NCBI RefSeq assembly: GCF_016086655.4
Contig: NC_052137.2
Span: forward strand, 1,488,001-1,552,000
Origin: Lepeophtheirus salmonis
Lineage: Eukaryota; Arthropoda; Copepoda; Siphonostomatoida; Caligidae
DNA length: 64,000 nt
Direction of reading: 5' to 3'
This document shows positions 21,560-33,539 of this stretch, in pieces; the stretch's first letter is position 1, and every line of letters starts with the position of its first letter. The position numbers and the translations under genes are program-made. The notes below the pieces were generated by a model. The model made no database searches, had not been told where the DNA came from, and worked only from the letters and a program-made list of their open reading frames with translations.

Positions 21560-24423
21560 TAAAGAAAATAATATTTTTAAATAGTCATCATCAGATATTT
21601 TGCTTTTTTAACACAAAACAGAAGAAATAAAATATTGTTTCCAAAGAAATACTTTTGTTTCTGTTTTTAAATATCTTTACATAAAATTTTTTAGATCTTT
21701 ACATAAAATATATTTTTAATTCTTTTAGAATAATTTGAATTTTTAAATAAATGCTTTAATTTTAACTTCGGTATAACTACACATTGATATGAAATAGGGT
21801 TTTTTTTTTCAAATTGACTATACAACGTATGTCAGAAACAAAGCCGTTGAAAAACATTGTTGCTATAGATCGCTTAATAAACATCTCAAACCAATACCCA
21901 GTACAAGAATAATAAATCTTGAGCTCCAACCCTTTTCAAATCATTCTTAAATACGACTCTAGTCAAATTAGGGGTAGATAATAACCTTTTTCATAGCATA
22001 AGCTATATATTTCTTGATACACCAAATTATCGTAGAATTTTGTGTTACTAAGTTTGTAGAAATTATTCTTTATAGGCTCAGCCCTGGATTTCAGAAATGA
22101 AAGTATTCAACTTAGAAGAGAATCCTCCATCACTGACAAGTCAAATAGCTTTTTCACCGACTTATTTTATATTTGAATGCTTGAGGGCCTAAAATTTCTG
22201 ATCCCTCCCTCAAAAAATAAAAAAATGTATCCTGTACAAGTTTCAATATCGGTACGAAATCGAACGAGTATAAGCACATTGTAAACATTTACCCACCATA
22301 CCTTAATGCTATCAATACATTTTAATCCATTAAAACAACATGGTTATTATATGTCTTAGAGTAAGATAACTGTGGGCATTTTAACTTTATAATGTGTCAC
22401 AGATTACTAATAATTAGACCATTAATATATCATCAGTTGAATATTCAATTGTTACATGATTCGCATCCCAAGTACTATAAATCCTTCATTTGAAATTAAT
22501 CATCTCATTTTTAGATTGTAACTTGTACAATTTTCTTGTACAAGCTACAAATTGTACAAAATCACAACTTGTAAAAAACGTATATCTAAATATACCTATT
22601 TATATAAGTAATTATTTGACTGTATTGATCATGGACAAAACTAGCGACGCCCCCGTCAATTAATTTACATAAAGTGACACATGTGAAGTAAATCTTTGTG
22701 TTCTTAAGGATTTCAAATCTGCTTAAAAAGAAGAAAAAAATTCTGAATCGGTTTGAACTTTCGAAAATTTAACTTTTAATTAACTCGTACTAATACATTT
22801 GATTTGGCTCCAGATGAACAATTTAGATCAAAGCTAATTCGCTCTGATTATCAAATATAGAGTAATTCAAGAACACATTCAGACAATAAAATTATTGAAT
22901 TAATATTGAAAGTATAAATGACAAGAATGTTATAGTTTTAAATTTGATTATAAAAGTATTAACTACACAACTTTCCCAGTAGGTATTGAAGGCATTTACA
23001 ATTATCTTAAAGTGCCTATTGTCACACTTCTCATGAAACATTGATGACTGTATTTGCTCACAATATGGTCCCTTTAAAACCTAAAATATTCACATTTACA
23101 CTTTTTTTATTATAATGAAGAATTTTCGGTACTTTAATTGCAATTAGAGACTCGTCCAAAGGATTAATGGCAATAATATTTTTTGACGCACGTAAAACCT
23201 AGATTTAACTCATATAAAAATCATGTTTTACAAAAACATAAGATAAATTAAATATAGACCGTGCTAGTGACATATGAGATAAAAATGTCGGTTAGTTGTA
23301 TTTTTGTAATACTAAATTGGTAAAATGCATTGAATTTTAATTTAGTATAATATTTACTTCTTCTGGATAAAAGCCAGTATACTACTTTGACCAAAGAAAA
23401 TGCGTTATTTTCTCATTCCTCAAATTATTTATGATTAATGTTGGTTCATATGTCCACAACGACTGTTAACAATGTGAGTCATTTTGCATAATGACTTTAT
23501 TTTTGTCTGATAAAAAGATAAGACGTCTCTTGGTTTCTACTATTGAAAAAAATTAATTTAGGCCAAAGTTATTTTTAAAACTTTTGACAAAATGTTTATT
23601 CTTCTAAAATAGCTATTTTTTACAAAAAGCTAAATGTTGATGAATAAACAATATTTCAAAAGCTTTATCCGAATATTAACCAGGGCTCTACCGATGCATC
23701 AGAATCGGTAAGAGTCGGCCTTTTTTGAAGTATAAGAATCGGTTATTGGAATTGTCTCAATATGGCCGATTCAACCAAAAATTGTGATTACTTAATTATA
23801 TATACATTGATAAGAAAAAAAAAAAAAAAAAATTCTCTCATTTCAAATGGTCACCCATTAAAAGAAAGTGAGGATCATAGTAAACACCAACTTAGATTAC
23901 AGACTAGGGGCTCCTACCTGTAGGGTGCCAGATGAAATTAATTTCTATTTAATTATAACATATAATAAGTGCAATAATAAAATACCTGCATAACCAAAAC
24001 TCAGGTCCATCCATTCAAAAAGAAACCCTATTCAGAAGTGCGAGCAATATATATATATAAAGTGTACCCTAAATATTTATCTAAATCCGAAAGAGTACCT
24101 TTAAAGTAGATCTAGGACATCGTTTAGATTTTGTGTTGGTAGATCAACTGAAACCAGGGTTTGGAATAAACAACATTCTTCCAACGTTGCGAAACATGCA
24201 TATCAAATAATTAAGTGTAGTCTCTGCGTTCTAGTTTAAATTCAGATAATTAATTTTATCATTTTAAATACGTGCATTTTTACCATTTAAATTTTGTATG
24301 TTTTTTGGTATTTTTTTTTATCATCTCAATTCCAAAGACTCAGGTTTTTACCTTTTATATTTTGCATCCTTGCATTCTCACAATAAAGATTTCATTTAAT
24401 GTAAACAGATGCTAGGGGGAGCA
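21560..24423. other. AT-rich DNA with eroded repeats
   Basis: The stretch 23,030-23,200 carries diverged landmarks of the satellite-like repeat (TATGGTCCCTTTAAAACC, CTCGTCCAAAGGATTAATGG). CAGGGCTCTACCGATGCATC at 23,684 looks like a transposon end, but its partner is not evident. No coding sequence is found. Confidence 0.4.
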
Positions 24424-24583
24424 TTGTGGGATCTGTAGAGCCCGTTTATATTGACACGCTTTATCTATGTAAGCACTTGATAATATAGACATCACATCGG
24501 GGTTACCAATGAAGGAAGTTAACACCTTTAATATTTAGACTAGACTGATGTATATATTATAAACGGTTCTACAGATCCCACAT
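24424..24583. mobile_element. 160-bp MITE with about 25-bp TIRs
   Basis: The left end TTGTGGGATCTGTAGAGCCC and the right end, read on the minus strand as ATGTGGGATCTGTAGAACCG, continue into a shared GTTTATA. Apart from one missing base they are nearly identical over about 25 bp. There is no coding sequence. The target duplication and superfamily are undetermined. Confidence 0.6.
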
Positions 24584-25639
24584 ATATTTGGCAACCAGGA
24601 AGAAATATACTTCTAAACGCAGTAAGGAAATAATTTTTTTCAATTATTTACAACTAATTATAATCATAATTATGATTGATATATTTCTGTTTTTTTTTGT
24701 CCAGCCCTAATTAATAAAAATTTAAACATTAAAATATATTTTTTTATTTTTTGTGCCCTTATACATTATAAGAATTAGAATCGGCTGAAACTTTGTTATT
24801 TGTATATTTCTAAATTTTACTCTAAGTTGAATTTTTTCGTTATTATAATTTTTTTTTCTAATAGGAGACATTCGTGAACCCCACCAAAAGCCATTTAACC
24901 TTAATATCTGTCAAAAACAAAATAGCAATTCAAACTTTGTAAACATGCGTAGGAATATTAAAAAAAAAGAATATTTTGAGATTCGAATGAGAAATGAATA
25001 AAAAATTACAGTTTTTTGTTGTATCAAACTATAATCTCTTGCTCTGAAATACATTTTTAATTTCAAATAAAATGTACAAATAATTCTCTTTTTTGCTCAG
25101 ATTCCAATAAACTATGACTCGATGTTACTCTTGTATTTTTACAAAAGTAACAAGCCCTTTCATCTTGTGATCGTCGAAACTTGATTCCTAGAGAAGTAGG
25201 TTAAAATCCTGTTTTTAACCAATAAAAAGAATAGCTAAAATTTGCCCGTTTTAATATTTTCATTCAGCACTACACCATGTTAATTCAAAGTCTTTCTTTT
25301 TCCTTTTCAAGCTGCATTAAATAATGCATTTATTATTTTGTAACAATTAACTTTGGCTATTTTCTTTTTTTTTCAACATTCTTTCTTTGGTTTATATACG
25401 ATATAGAACATATATATATATAAATAAACCGGAACAATTGCGTAAAAAGTACATAAATAAACATTATAGTTTATACTTAATGCTCCAGGCTAGATTTTCA
25501 ACTAATATTCTAAATATCAATCTTTAAAAAATAGTAAGCATGCAAATTAACAATCAAGATCAATATTTTTAATAATTTCTTAACATCTATCTTAAAACAA
25601 TTCTATGATTATGTGAAGTTGATGAAAAGTCCCGGATTT
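24584..25639. other. AT-rich intergenic DNA
   Basis: Nothing supported. Confidence 0.5.
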
Positions 25640-25822
25640 TTATTTTCCTGCAAAATTCCATGACTCGAATCCTGACTTAGGAATTTTCATTGTCAGAGAG
25701 CCATAGCGAGCTGAAGCTGCCAAGATGATACCTCTCAACTCATCTTCCCGAATAGGCTGATAGGTACTTAGTTGGCTGGCGATGAGGGCTTTACAACTAA
25801 GAGTTCTAAAGCCCTTGTTACC
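25640..25822 (-). pseudogene. Protein-like open frame, unrecognised
   Basis: About 60 codons are open on the minus strand. Composition is more GC-rich than the surroundings and the residue mix is plausible (CKALIASQLSTYQPIREDEL, then IILAASARYGSLTMKIP, ending ESWNFAGK). There is no in-frame ATG near the start. A weak acceptor-like TTTAGAACTCTTAG precedes part of it. No mariner, Tc1 or hAT motif is seen. It may be a terminal exon or an eroded gene piece. The neighbouring 25,850-26,150 is also less AT-rich but has no open frame. Confidence 0.3.
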
Positions 25823-26154
25823 TCAGAAGTTCCACTGCTTTTTTTTGAAATTCCCAAAAAAACAGGACCATAAAATTATTTTTTCCCCCATTCGTCAACC
25901 CTTTTAGGTTTATGTATACACAAAATATTTAAGGATATAGATGGCAGGGCAGTCCACAAACGTATGATGTGTGTTATTAGCTTTCAAGAGTCCTTGCAGG
26001 TCCTAGTAGATACTTAACACAATATGTGGAGATTGGTATCTGTATGGTAAACTTTTTATCATCATTTATCCCCCTCAGAGATGACATTATTCTTCTTTTC
26101 CAACTCGTAGGGAGCCCATTTTAAGAGTGCTATTCGCGACGCATCTAAAAAGTT

Positions 26155-26950
26155 AATAAGAATAGTTTGTGAATAGAAATTGACGATAATTTGTCAAAAG
26201 ATTAGAAATGTAATCCAGATTCATTTTTGAGGGAAAATATTATATATTGCTTTTATATTGATGTGCAATTAGTCTACTTAATTTAATTTATATCTGGATG
26301 TGTTTTGTGAGGGTACTCATTCAGAAGTTTTTCAGTCATCTAAGTAAAGCGGGAGAGAAAAGACAATGGACTTATACAAATCATAATCAAAATACATAAA
26401 TACTTTGTTTCCTGAAGAACCATGATGAATAAATCTATTTATTTCATATATCTAAAGTTTATTCGTCCGTATGATTATAATTATATATAAAATGCTGCTC
26501 CGCAAATTGTTATTTCTATTTCTTCATTTCGTTTCAAAAGTAAACTCCCAAATAACAAAAATATGTCGAATAATTGCCTCAACATACAAAAAATCTGAAG
26601 AAAAATCCGAATTCTTTATTGACTTGATATATTTTATAGAAATATTCGAATCAATTATAGCCTTATTAGTCATATATCTTGGAGTAGTTAAAATACTCAA
26701 TATCTTTAGCTATATTTTATAATATTTTTTTGTATAAAGAAACTTATATTGTCCCCAATATAGCCCCTTTTTAAATATAATACATTTATTTATCATTATT
26801 TTACTGTTACAATCACTTTTGGTTACTTTAAGTGCAATTTGTGACACACCCAAATGGTTAATGAGAATAATTTGTTCATAGAAATTGACAATAATCCGTA
26901 AAAGAACACAAATATAATTCATTATAGCTTATTTTATTTTGAGGGGATGC
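26155..26950. repeat. Satellite-like repeat copies
   Basis: Partial unit at 26,155-26,280 (AAGAATAGTTTGTGAATAGA, AATTGACGATAATTTGTC, TTGCTTTTATATTGATG). A fuller unit at about 26,640-26,950 (TTCGAATCAATTATAGCC, ATATTGTCCCCAATATAGCC, TGCAATTTGTGACACACCC, GAATAATTTGTTCATAG). The distance between the two GAATA-TTTG landmarks, about 710 bases, is close to two unit lengths. Open frames at 26,471-26,722 and 26,710-26,922 lie within it and are not genes. Confidence 0.5.
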
Positions 26951-27192
26951 GTTTATTATTTCCTCAAGTAATATAAACAAATTCTACACAAAATAAGTGG
27001 TAGCTCAAGATATAAACAATCTTAAATAATAATCTAAAAAAAGGAGAGGAAAATACGTCCAATATATTCATGTATCTGATATATTCTTTATGTGCAATGC
27101 TACAACTCAATATTTTCATAGACATCTTTCGATTAACTATCTGCTTTGTATTCAAGTTTCTAGTTTGAATGTAGATTCTCAAGAAGGTTAAC

Positions 27193-27640
27193 CAGTGGCG
27201 TCACTAGCTCTATTGGGGAGGGGGGTGAGGGTCTTGAGCCCCAACCACAAGAAAATAAATATATATTTATATATTTTTTTAAATCATATTATGAGTCTGT
27301 TTTTGGTATTATCACATATAGAGCCCAAAATGGTGGAACAAATCAATCAGAAATTAGACGTATAAAATAACCAAGCATCTTTTTTTTAGTGTATAAGATC
27401 GTTAAGAGCATATTTTTCCCCGAAATAAAATCTCCTTTCCATATCAGTCTTTCTCTCTGTTCCCTTTCTTCTACCTTCATTCTTTGTTTCTATTCACCTA
27501 TGCAATGCGGACACTCATAACACATAAAATAAACCTCTTCATATAATTAATTATATAAGGGTGTTAATATTTTTTGTAACAGCATTATATTATATGGGGC
27601 CCCCCCCCATATAATATAATGAAAGTTAGCAACGACCCTG
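27193..27640. mobile_element. hAT MITE with 8-bp target duplication
   Basis: The left end CAGTGGCGTCACTAGCT pairs with the right end read on the minus strand as CAGGGTCGTTGCTAACT. Flanking octamers AGGTTAAC (27,185-27,192) and ATGTTAAC (27,641-27,648) agree at 7 of 8 bases. The start resembles the nested family (GGTGAGGGTCTTGAGCCCC against CTGGAGGG-TGTAGGCCCC). Non-coding. It contains the perfect palindrome listed next. Confidence 0.75.
27583..27621. repeat. Perfect palindrome, 17-bp arms
   Basis: CATTATATTATATGGGG and its exact complement are separated by CCCCC. It lies near the right end of the hAT MITE and would form a stable hairpin in single-stranded DNA or RNA. Confidence 0.9.
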
Positions 27641-27829
27641 ATGTTAACTATAGTTTCAAACCTTCATTTGATTTTATTGACTTCATAACTTCCCGTAATA
27701 AACCCTTTCAAAATTTAGGTGAATATATCAATACTACAATGTTTTTTTATCTCAAATTGGTGCAACTCCATAAGACCAACAAAGGGGAGGGATATATCAA
27801 TTTGTAAATCTATAATCACTAGTTATGAA

Positions 27830-27910
27830 TTTTTGTCAACAATAAGAGTGCAATTTGATGCACACCCAAAGGATTAATCAGAATAATTGATTGATAGGAA
27901 TGAAGGATAA
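27830..27910. repeat. Satellite-like repeat fragment
   Basis: GTGCAATTTGATGCACACCC, then CAAAGGATTAATCAGAATAATTGATTG, matches the central part of the repeat unit. Confidence 0.5.
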
Positions 27911-28231
27911 TTCGTCTATATAAATACAATATATAAACAGTCCTTACATGACGCTCAGACTCGACGATTACCATTATTTTATTCACATTTTTTGAAATTG
28001 GCCTTCTGGAGGGTGGTTCATCTTTGACATCGACGAACCCAAAATACCACGTGATTGGTTGTTACAATATCAAAATAATGGATTTTTTTACTACATTTTA
28101 TTTTAGAACAAGCAATCAGTAAACAACCCCAATTTTTCTTTGACTTCCGCCGAGCATCTTGACCACCATTTATATGGTATTTTTACTAAGTTTATACAAA
28201 AAAATTAACCACTACGCTGCCAAATTGATCT

Positions 28232-28374
28232 AATCTAGACCTAAATTGGCAATTTTGGCAATACCAGTGGGAGAAACCACAACAGAGGCAGAAACAGAAG
28301 AAAAACCAGAAAACAAACATGCTCAATACTGGATCAGATGTTCTGTTGAGCGACTTAAAGAACTGTTATAGTAT
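28232..28374 (+). other. Short protein-like open frame
   Basis: About 45 codons read PKLAILAIPVGETTTEAETE and on to CSVERLKELL and a stop. A weak acceptor-like CTAATCTAG precedes it. No family is recognised. The acidic, threonine-rich part is from near-repetitive DNA, so chance is plausible. Confidence 0.2.
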
Positions 28375-28439
28375 GAACTGTCTTTATGCGCGTTATTCAC
28401 CGTGTTATATTTATCATTCACATTCGTCTTGTAATCAAT

Positions 28440-28508
28440 TAACGGCCATATAGCATTGATTATGCGACTCCATTTGGAGTCGAGGCACAGAGGTTTGGAA
28501 CCATTGAT
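28440..28508. mobile_element. hAT-like terminus
   Basis: Read on the minus strand, CAATGGTTCCAAACCTCTGT followed by GCCTCGACTCC resembles a hAT element end (CAGTGGTTCCCAAACCT). CAGTGGGAGAAACCACAACA at 28,265 could be the partner, but flanking octamers do not match. Confidence 0.35.
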
Positions 28509-28509
28509 C

Positions 28510-30560
28510 TAGGTACACATAGATGTATCATTTTTGATTGTTTGTTGTGTCTGTTTTTTTATTGTTCATAATAATCAATATTTTAATCCACTCCATTCGG
28601 AGGAAAAAAAAGAGAAAAGGAAACAGGGAACTAACTCCCTGTCAGGAATGATTTCCTTTAACGTTACATTATTATTGCTATGTATATACATATAAAAAAT
28701 GTAAAAAGTAAAAAGAAAAATTAAAGTAAGATGGAAAAGAGGATTATGTAAAAAGGAACGACTGGGATTGGTTACTTACCTCAATGTTGTGTCAACATTG
28801 TATAAACGACAGCCAGTTTCTTAAAAATGTTAAAAATAATTTGTTATTGGGTTATTAAGGTAGAAAGAAATAGAAATAGAGGTTATGATAGTTTAGAAAT
28901 TAAAGAATTGATCAAATAACATCCCAATGAATAAAATTAAATACACTAAATATGTGGTCCTTCAGCACAAATGAAAGCTAGGATGATTTCTCTTAAAATT
29001 GACTCTAGATTATGTACATATTTATTTTTAAAGGACAAATTATCTTCAATTTCATTCTTTAAATTGCTCTTATGAAATTGAATTCTTAAAGTAAACACAC
29101 TGTATCGTCCATTAAAATAATAAGAAATTGATTAATTTTTTTGAAAAGCCATACTGGGACCGATATAAGTTTTTTGAAGCAATTAAAGTTTCTAAAATAT
29201 TGCAAAAACTATTGAATATCTTTACATTTCCTACAAATTCAAATACAGAGCATATAATTGACCCAAACCGGTGAAACAGTGCCTCATGGGCCTTAAAGAT
29301 GTGAAAAATACCTCATTTTGAAGTTAGTTTGTAATTTTAAATAAAAATAATAAATAAATATTTATTTAAAAAGGGTCATATTGTGGCCGATATAAGTATT
29401 TTCAATCATTTAAAGTATATATAATATAGTTAAAATGATTGGGTATCTTAACTCATCACAGAAATTTGAGTAATAAGCCTTTTCATTGACTCAATATGTC
29501 TATGAAATTTAAAAAGTACTTGGAGTTTTTGTGGACTGATTATATATTATAATTTAATTTTAATTGGATAATTGTTAGTTTATCAAATAAATTATTACAG
29601 CAACACCTATATAAAAACTATTAGTATCATCCTTGCCTTATTACGTGGGGTATTCAGAGGAAAAAACGAATTTTTTCTTTTGGTATAGGTATTCAATCTA
29701 TAGTCAAAAACAATATATATTAATAATTTTTTTAACTAAACATTTGCATTCTTAATTTTCAGATGTGTTACATTTGTGACCTTAAGAGATTTAAAAGCCA
29801 AGCCCTATATGTCACATCTGGCCGCTAACATTTAATTGTTTCTATAAATTGTACACAAGCTTATACTTTTTTTAAAGAATAAATATGAATTGAAAATATA
29901 TTCTAGAAAATATGTTACAATACATTTAAAACAATATAATCAAAAATTCTAAATAAAGTATCTCTGTTAGTGTAAGCAAACAAAACAAAAAATATATAGT
30001 GAAGTCATAGACAATTAGAAAAGTTTAATTTGAATAAATAGAGTACTTAGAAATTTTAAACACTCTCTGAAAATAAAATAGACAATTTTCTTTTTTTAAA
30101 CAAATTTAAGATGATGTCACATATATTACACGTCGTTATTAAAGCCTTAATTGATTGACGGATTATTATTGAAATTCAAAATCTTATGCAAGCCTTTCAT
30201 TATTATGTAATTTTATTGATAAAAATGAGTAAAGAGTACAAAGAAAATAATATTTGGTTAGAATAAAGATATTTTTCTTTAAGATGAAAGTAAATGCTGA
30301 AGTACGTCAGTGAATTTGATATCAAAACGAAACTTACAAATAAAATTGTAACTTTAACCTGTATCAAAATATACATATGTATCTAACCCTTAGCGTTAGG
30401 ATATATTCATAAGACATTAATATGTATTATCACTAGAACGAGGGAGGTAAATCACGGACTGCTCATATTAAAATTGATCCAACCTGTTTTTAAGAAATGC
30501 AATTAAGTCTATTTGCTTATTAAGAAAAAAAGATTCCATGAAGATTCTAAATTTATATTG
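28510..30560. other. AT-rich intergenic DNA
   Basis: No gene is seen. GGGACCGATATAAGTTTTTT (about 29,157) and GGCCGATATAAGTATTTTCA (about 29,384) are two copies of one short motif with similar following sequence, a diverged repeat pair about 227 bases apart. Confidence 0.45.
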
Positions 30561-30570
30561 AACTTTTAAA

Positions 30571-30991
30571 AGGTCAGGTAAAAAGTTCAGAGCAGTTTTT
30601 TTCCCGTTTTATTTTGACGGTAAAATTAAAATCATTAGGATTATCCGATTAAGATGGTTTCAAACGGTTTTTTGGCTTATCTTCAGTTCCTGGACAATTT
30701 TAATAAGTGTTCACTCCGCGATTTCCATTGTTTTATCGAAATTTTTTACCTCCATATTACCAGAACGGAACCACCGCATTGCCGTTGCATTCGATAATGT
30801 ATTGGGTCCATAAACAGCAGAACTTTTTTGACTGCCTACTCCCCCTTTTCACCTTGATCGTAGTGATACTGAAGAATATATTGAATTGTCTCTTTTTTTA
30901 CTTCCATTTTGGAACCCTGTAACACACAACTGACTTCACCAAGTATAAAACTCTAAATGAAGTTTTTTTAAAGCATGTACTTAACCTTTAT
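30571..30991 (-). pseudogene. SETMAR-type mariner N-terminal fragment
   Basis: The minus strand from about 30,912 reads MEVKKETIQYILQYHYDQGE, the conserved first helix-turn-helix of irritans-type mariner transposases. A frameshift follows, then pieces matching the family further on: MDPIHYRMQR and VLVIWR (both frame-broken) and a VQELKISQKTV segment of the second HTH. It then runs into AGTTCAGAGCAG-type terminal DNA at 30,571-30,620. Everything after the DNA-binding domain is missing, including all catalytic aspartates. An opposing plus-strand open frame (30,707-30,922) is its shadow. Confidence 0.75.
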
Positions 30992-32256
30992 GCATACTTT
31001 AAGCTTTTTTTTATACAATGAATTAATTGTGATATAAAGTTTATTAAAGACATCTAGCGAAAAACGCTCAGAATTTTCTACTTAACCAAATATTAATAAA
31101 TATACACTAGATCGACAGTTAAAGGATGGTTTGCTTTCAGAAATAATCTCACTCAAGTTTCAAAACTATTTTAGCCAACAAAAGAATAGTATTGTAGCTT
31201 TTTTTTTTAAACTAAATAGTTACAATACAAATGAAGTTACTACAAAACATCAAAAGGATGAATTCCGATATCCCGGAGTAAAAATTGGTGGGGGGGAAAA
31301 TGATTCAATTGCCTTCTGAGGTAGCATTAACTGGATAATTAAAAAGACTACGCCTTAGAAACTTTGTCTAGAGGTAGTTTTCATATGCTGAATAAAATAA
31401 TATTTCTTCTGGAAGACTTGGTTTTTAAAATATCTTACTAAAATGTCACCACCATTGTCTTTCTAGTTTTAAAAATATGCCATTTCCAAAGTCATTATAA
31501 ATTCTAATTTCCCTAGTATTGACAATAGATTAACTTATACAGTACAACAGACTGTATCATATTTTTTCCCACACTATCCTACGATTCTCGTTCCTACTCG
31601 ATCTATATTAAAATGTATTTGTTTTTAATTTAGCCCTTTCACAAGGGTTTTCAGTATCTATTAATTTGATAATAGAGTTCAAAAATCAATGTTTAGTCTT
31701 CTTTCATTTTTCCATTTTACATGAAACCATGAGTTTCCTAGATGTAATTATTGACATCAATGAAAACAATGAATAAGTAAATAACATGGAGATTGTCTGA
31801 GAAATTATCTTTATATATGTGACATGTGATAAAAACGGAAATTAAGAAAAAATGGATGTCTCTTTTTTTAGCTAATTTACATCATACGAAAGAATCATAT
31901 GATTTTTTACAAAAGACAATTTGTACCCTTATATCAGCAAAATATTACTTATTTGCTAATACAAATAAGGTGGTAGGCTTTTTCATGATTCTCCTCATCT
32001 AAAATTTATGAACTTAGAAGTTGTTATTTTATTTATCAAAGCCAATGTTGATTTTTTTGCTTTTACGTAACGAATCAAAAAAATTGTATATATGATTTAA
32101 AGAGCGGAAATTAATTGATTATTTTAACTTACACATAAAATTTCAGGCTCCTTACACATTGACACGTTATCTACGTGTACAATCACAGATTATTGATATT
32201 TTTCTTTGTATGTTACATGTACAAATTATAATTAAACTATTCATTATTCATTACAG
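30992..32256. other. AT-rich DNA upstream of exon candidate
   Basis: No coding sequence is seen. A pyrimidine-poor acceptor-like CATTATTCATTACAG ends at 32,256. No clear TATA-plus-initiator promoter could be singled out in this AT-rich background. Confidence 0.45.
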
Positions 32257-32566
32257 AAATATCCAATAACCAAGATATATCATCAAAAAGAATGAAATAA
32301 AGAAGTCCATACCTACCCCACAACCTATACATCAAGGTAGATACCATCAAAGGAGAGACAAAGAATGGCTACAACCTACCCCCATAACACCATAAAAAGA
32401 TCCCCGTCCCACAAAAGTCAGGTCATCTTTCTCCTCCTTTCCTGCTTTTACTGGGTTCTAGCACTCTGTGTCAAAAGTGGGAGTGGAAGCCTTCGTCAAA
32501 CAAGGAGCACTTGGTCTATGGATCAGCCAAAGGTATTTGTGGACTACGTTCGAGGACCACTCAAAG
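32257..32566 (+). CDS. Candidate first coding exon, membrane or secreted protein
   Basis: After an acceptor-like CATTACAG, about 108 bases of possible 5' UTR lead to ATG at 32,365. The frame encodes about 67 residues, then AAAG/GTAAATAG at 32,566-32,574, where the exon can end at a splice donor before an in-frame stop. A second possible donor (AAAG/GTATTT) lies at 32,532. Residues 1-17 are polar and basic. Residues about 18-36 (QVIFLLLSCFYWVLALCV) form one strong hydrophobic segment, a signal peptide or type II anchor. The rest is S/G/R-rich, ending QPKVFVDYVRGPLK. Composition and codon use are clearly more GC-rich than the flanks and no transposase motif is present. The family is unknown. 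Downstream exons could not be found within the window. Confidence 0.45.
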
Positions 32567-32639
32567 GTAAATAGTAAGAGTATTTATAAAAAAGAAATTT
32601 GTGCCTTAAACTACTAACCCATTTTTTTCCCCCCGTTTC

Positions 32640-32905
32640 TCCACTGGTAAATTTTTTTAAGGCCCTCCATGACCTAAAGTTGATCATTTTTGAGTCACTC
32701 ATTTGTTGTCATGGGCGTATGTTTTGGGTCATTGTCATACTAGGAGATTACACGGCCATATTAGAAAAAAGTTGACGCCCAACATTTCCATTCTCCCTTT
32801 TGACGAAGTGAAAGTCATCCTTTCCTAGTAGCATAGAAAAACCCTCTAGACATAACGGGGGGATTATGTTCTTGGGTTTATACTTAGTATTTATCTTCCT
32901 CCAAA
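32640..32905 (-). pseudogene. Tc1-type transposase fragment
   Basis: On the minus strand, YDNDPKHTPMTTNE (about 32,735-32,695) matches the QQDNDPKHT signature around the second catalytic aspartate of Tc1 transposases. Upstream, at about 32,870-32,780, VMSRGFFYATRKGDFHFVKR has the spacing of the family's VWGCFS..G.G.LHFI.G segment. A frameshift and stops separate the two parts. Its N-terminus and the third catalytic residue region are absent. Confidence 0.6.
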
Positions 32906-33539
32906 CACATTTTTGTTTTTTTTTCTAATTCTGTCTCTCACTATTAAAATAAACCTACCATTAATATTATAGACTGTTCTTTTCTATGCCAGTTCACAAA
33001 CTTACATAATCGGCAGAGGATCAAACTACTTATTTCACAACTGTTTTTTCTGCACTATAAGTAGCATCTGTGTAGCATCAAATAAAAAGTATACAAGGAG
33101 GGCACGTAAAGAAATAAATTTAAACTAGTTACATTACTCAAAACCATTGAACTTGTCATCTTCAGAATCCCTAATGAGTACTTCCATAAAGACTTTCCAG
33201 CTTTTCACTTATTGCAAATCTTTTTTATTGATATATTAGCATTTTTTTAGGGATACATCAAGATTGAATGTTGTAGTATATGCTCTTTAATTTGAAAACA
33301 TGGTGTAATAATAACCTATTCTAAAATAGGATAAACGGGGTAACTATAACTTTATATTAATTTTTTTTAACTTGAAATTTATAGTCCAAAAATATGGAAT
33401 GTATATTGGGATGCCAAAACCTTTCAGTATAGTGAATATTAGATTTAAATTTTTTGCTGATATTATATTTATTCTTTATCACTTTGATGCTGTTATATGC
33501 TCCTTTGTTGATGTTTTTCCTTCTCAAGTAGTCACAAAA
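32906..33539. other. AT-rich intergenic DNA
   Basis: Nothing recognised. Confidence 0.45.

Noticed and set aside
26471..27182. Three open frames of 70-83 codons
   Set aside because: They are very AT-rich, and two of the three lie on copies of the satellite-like repeat. No splice or motif support.
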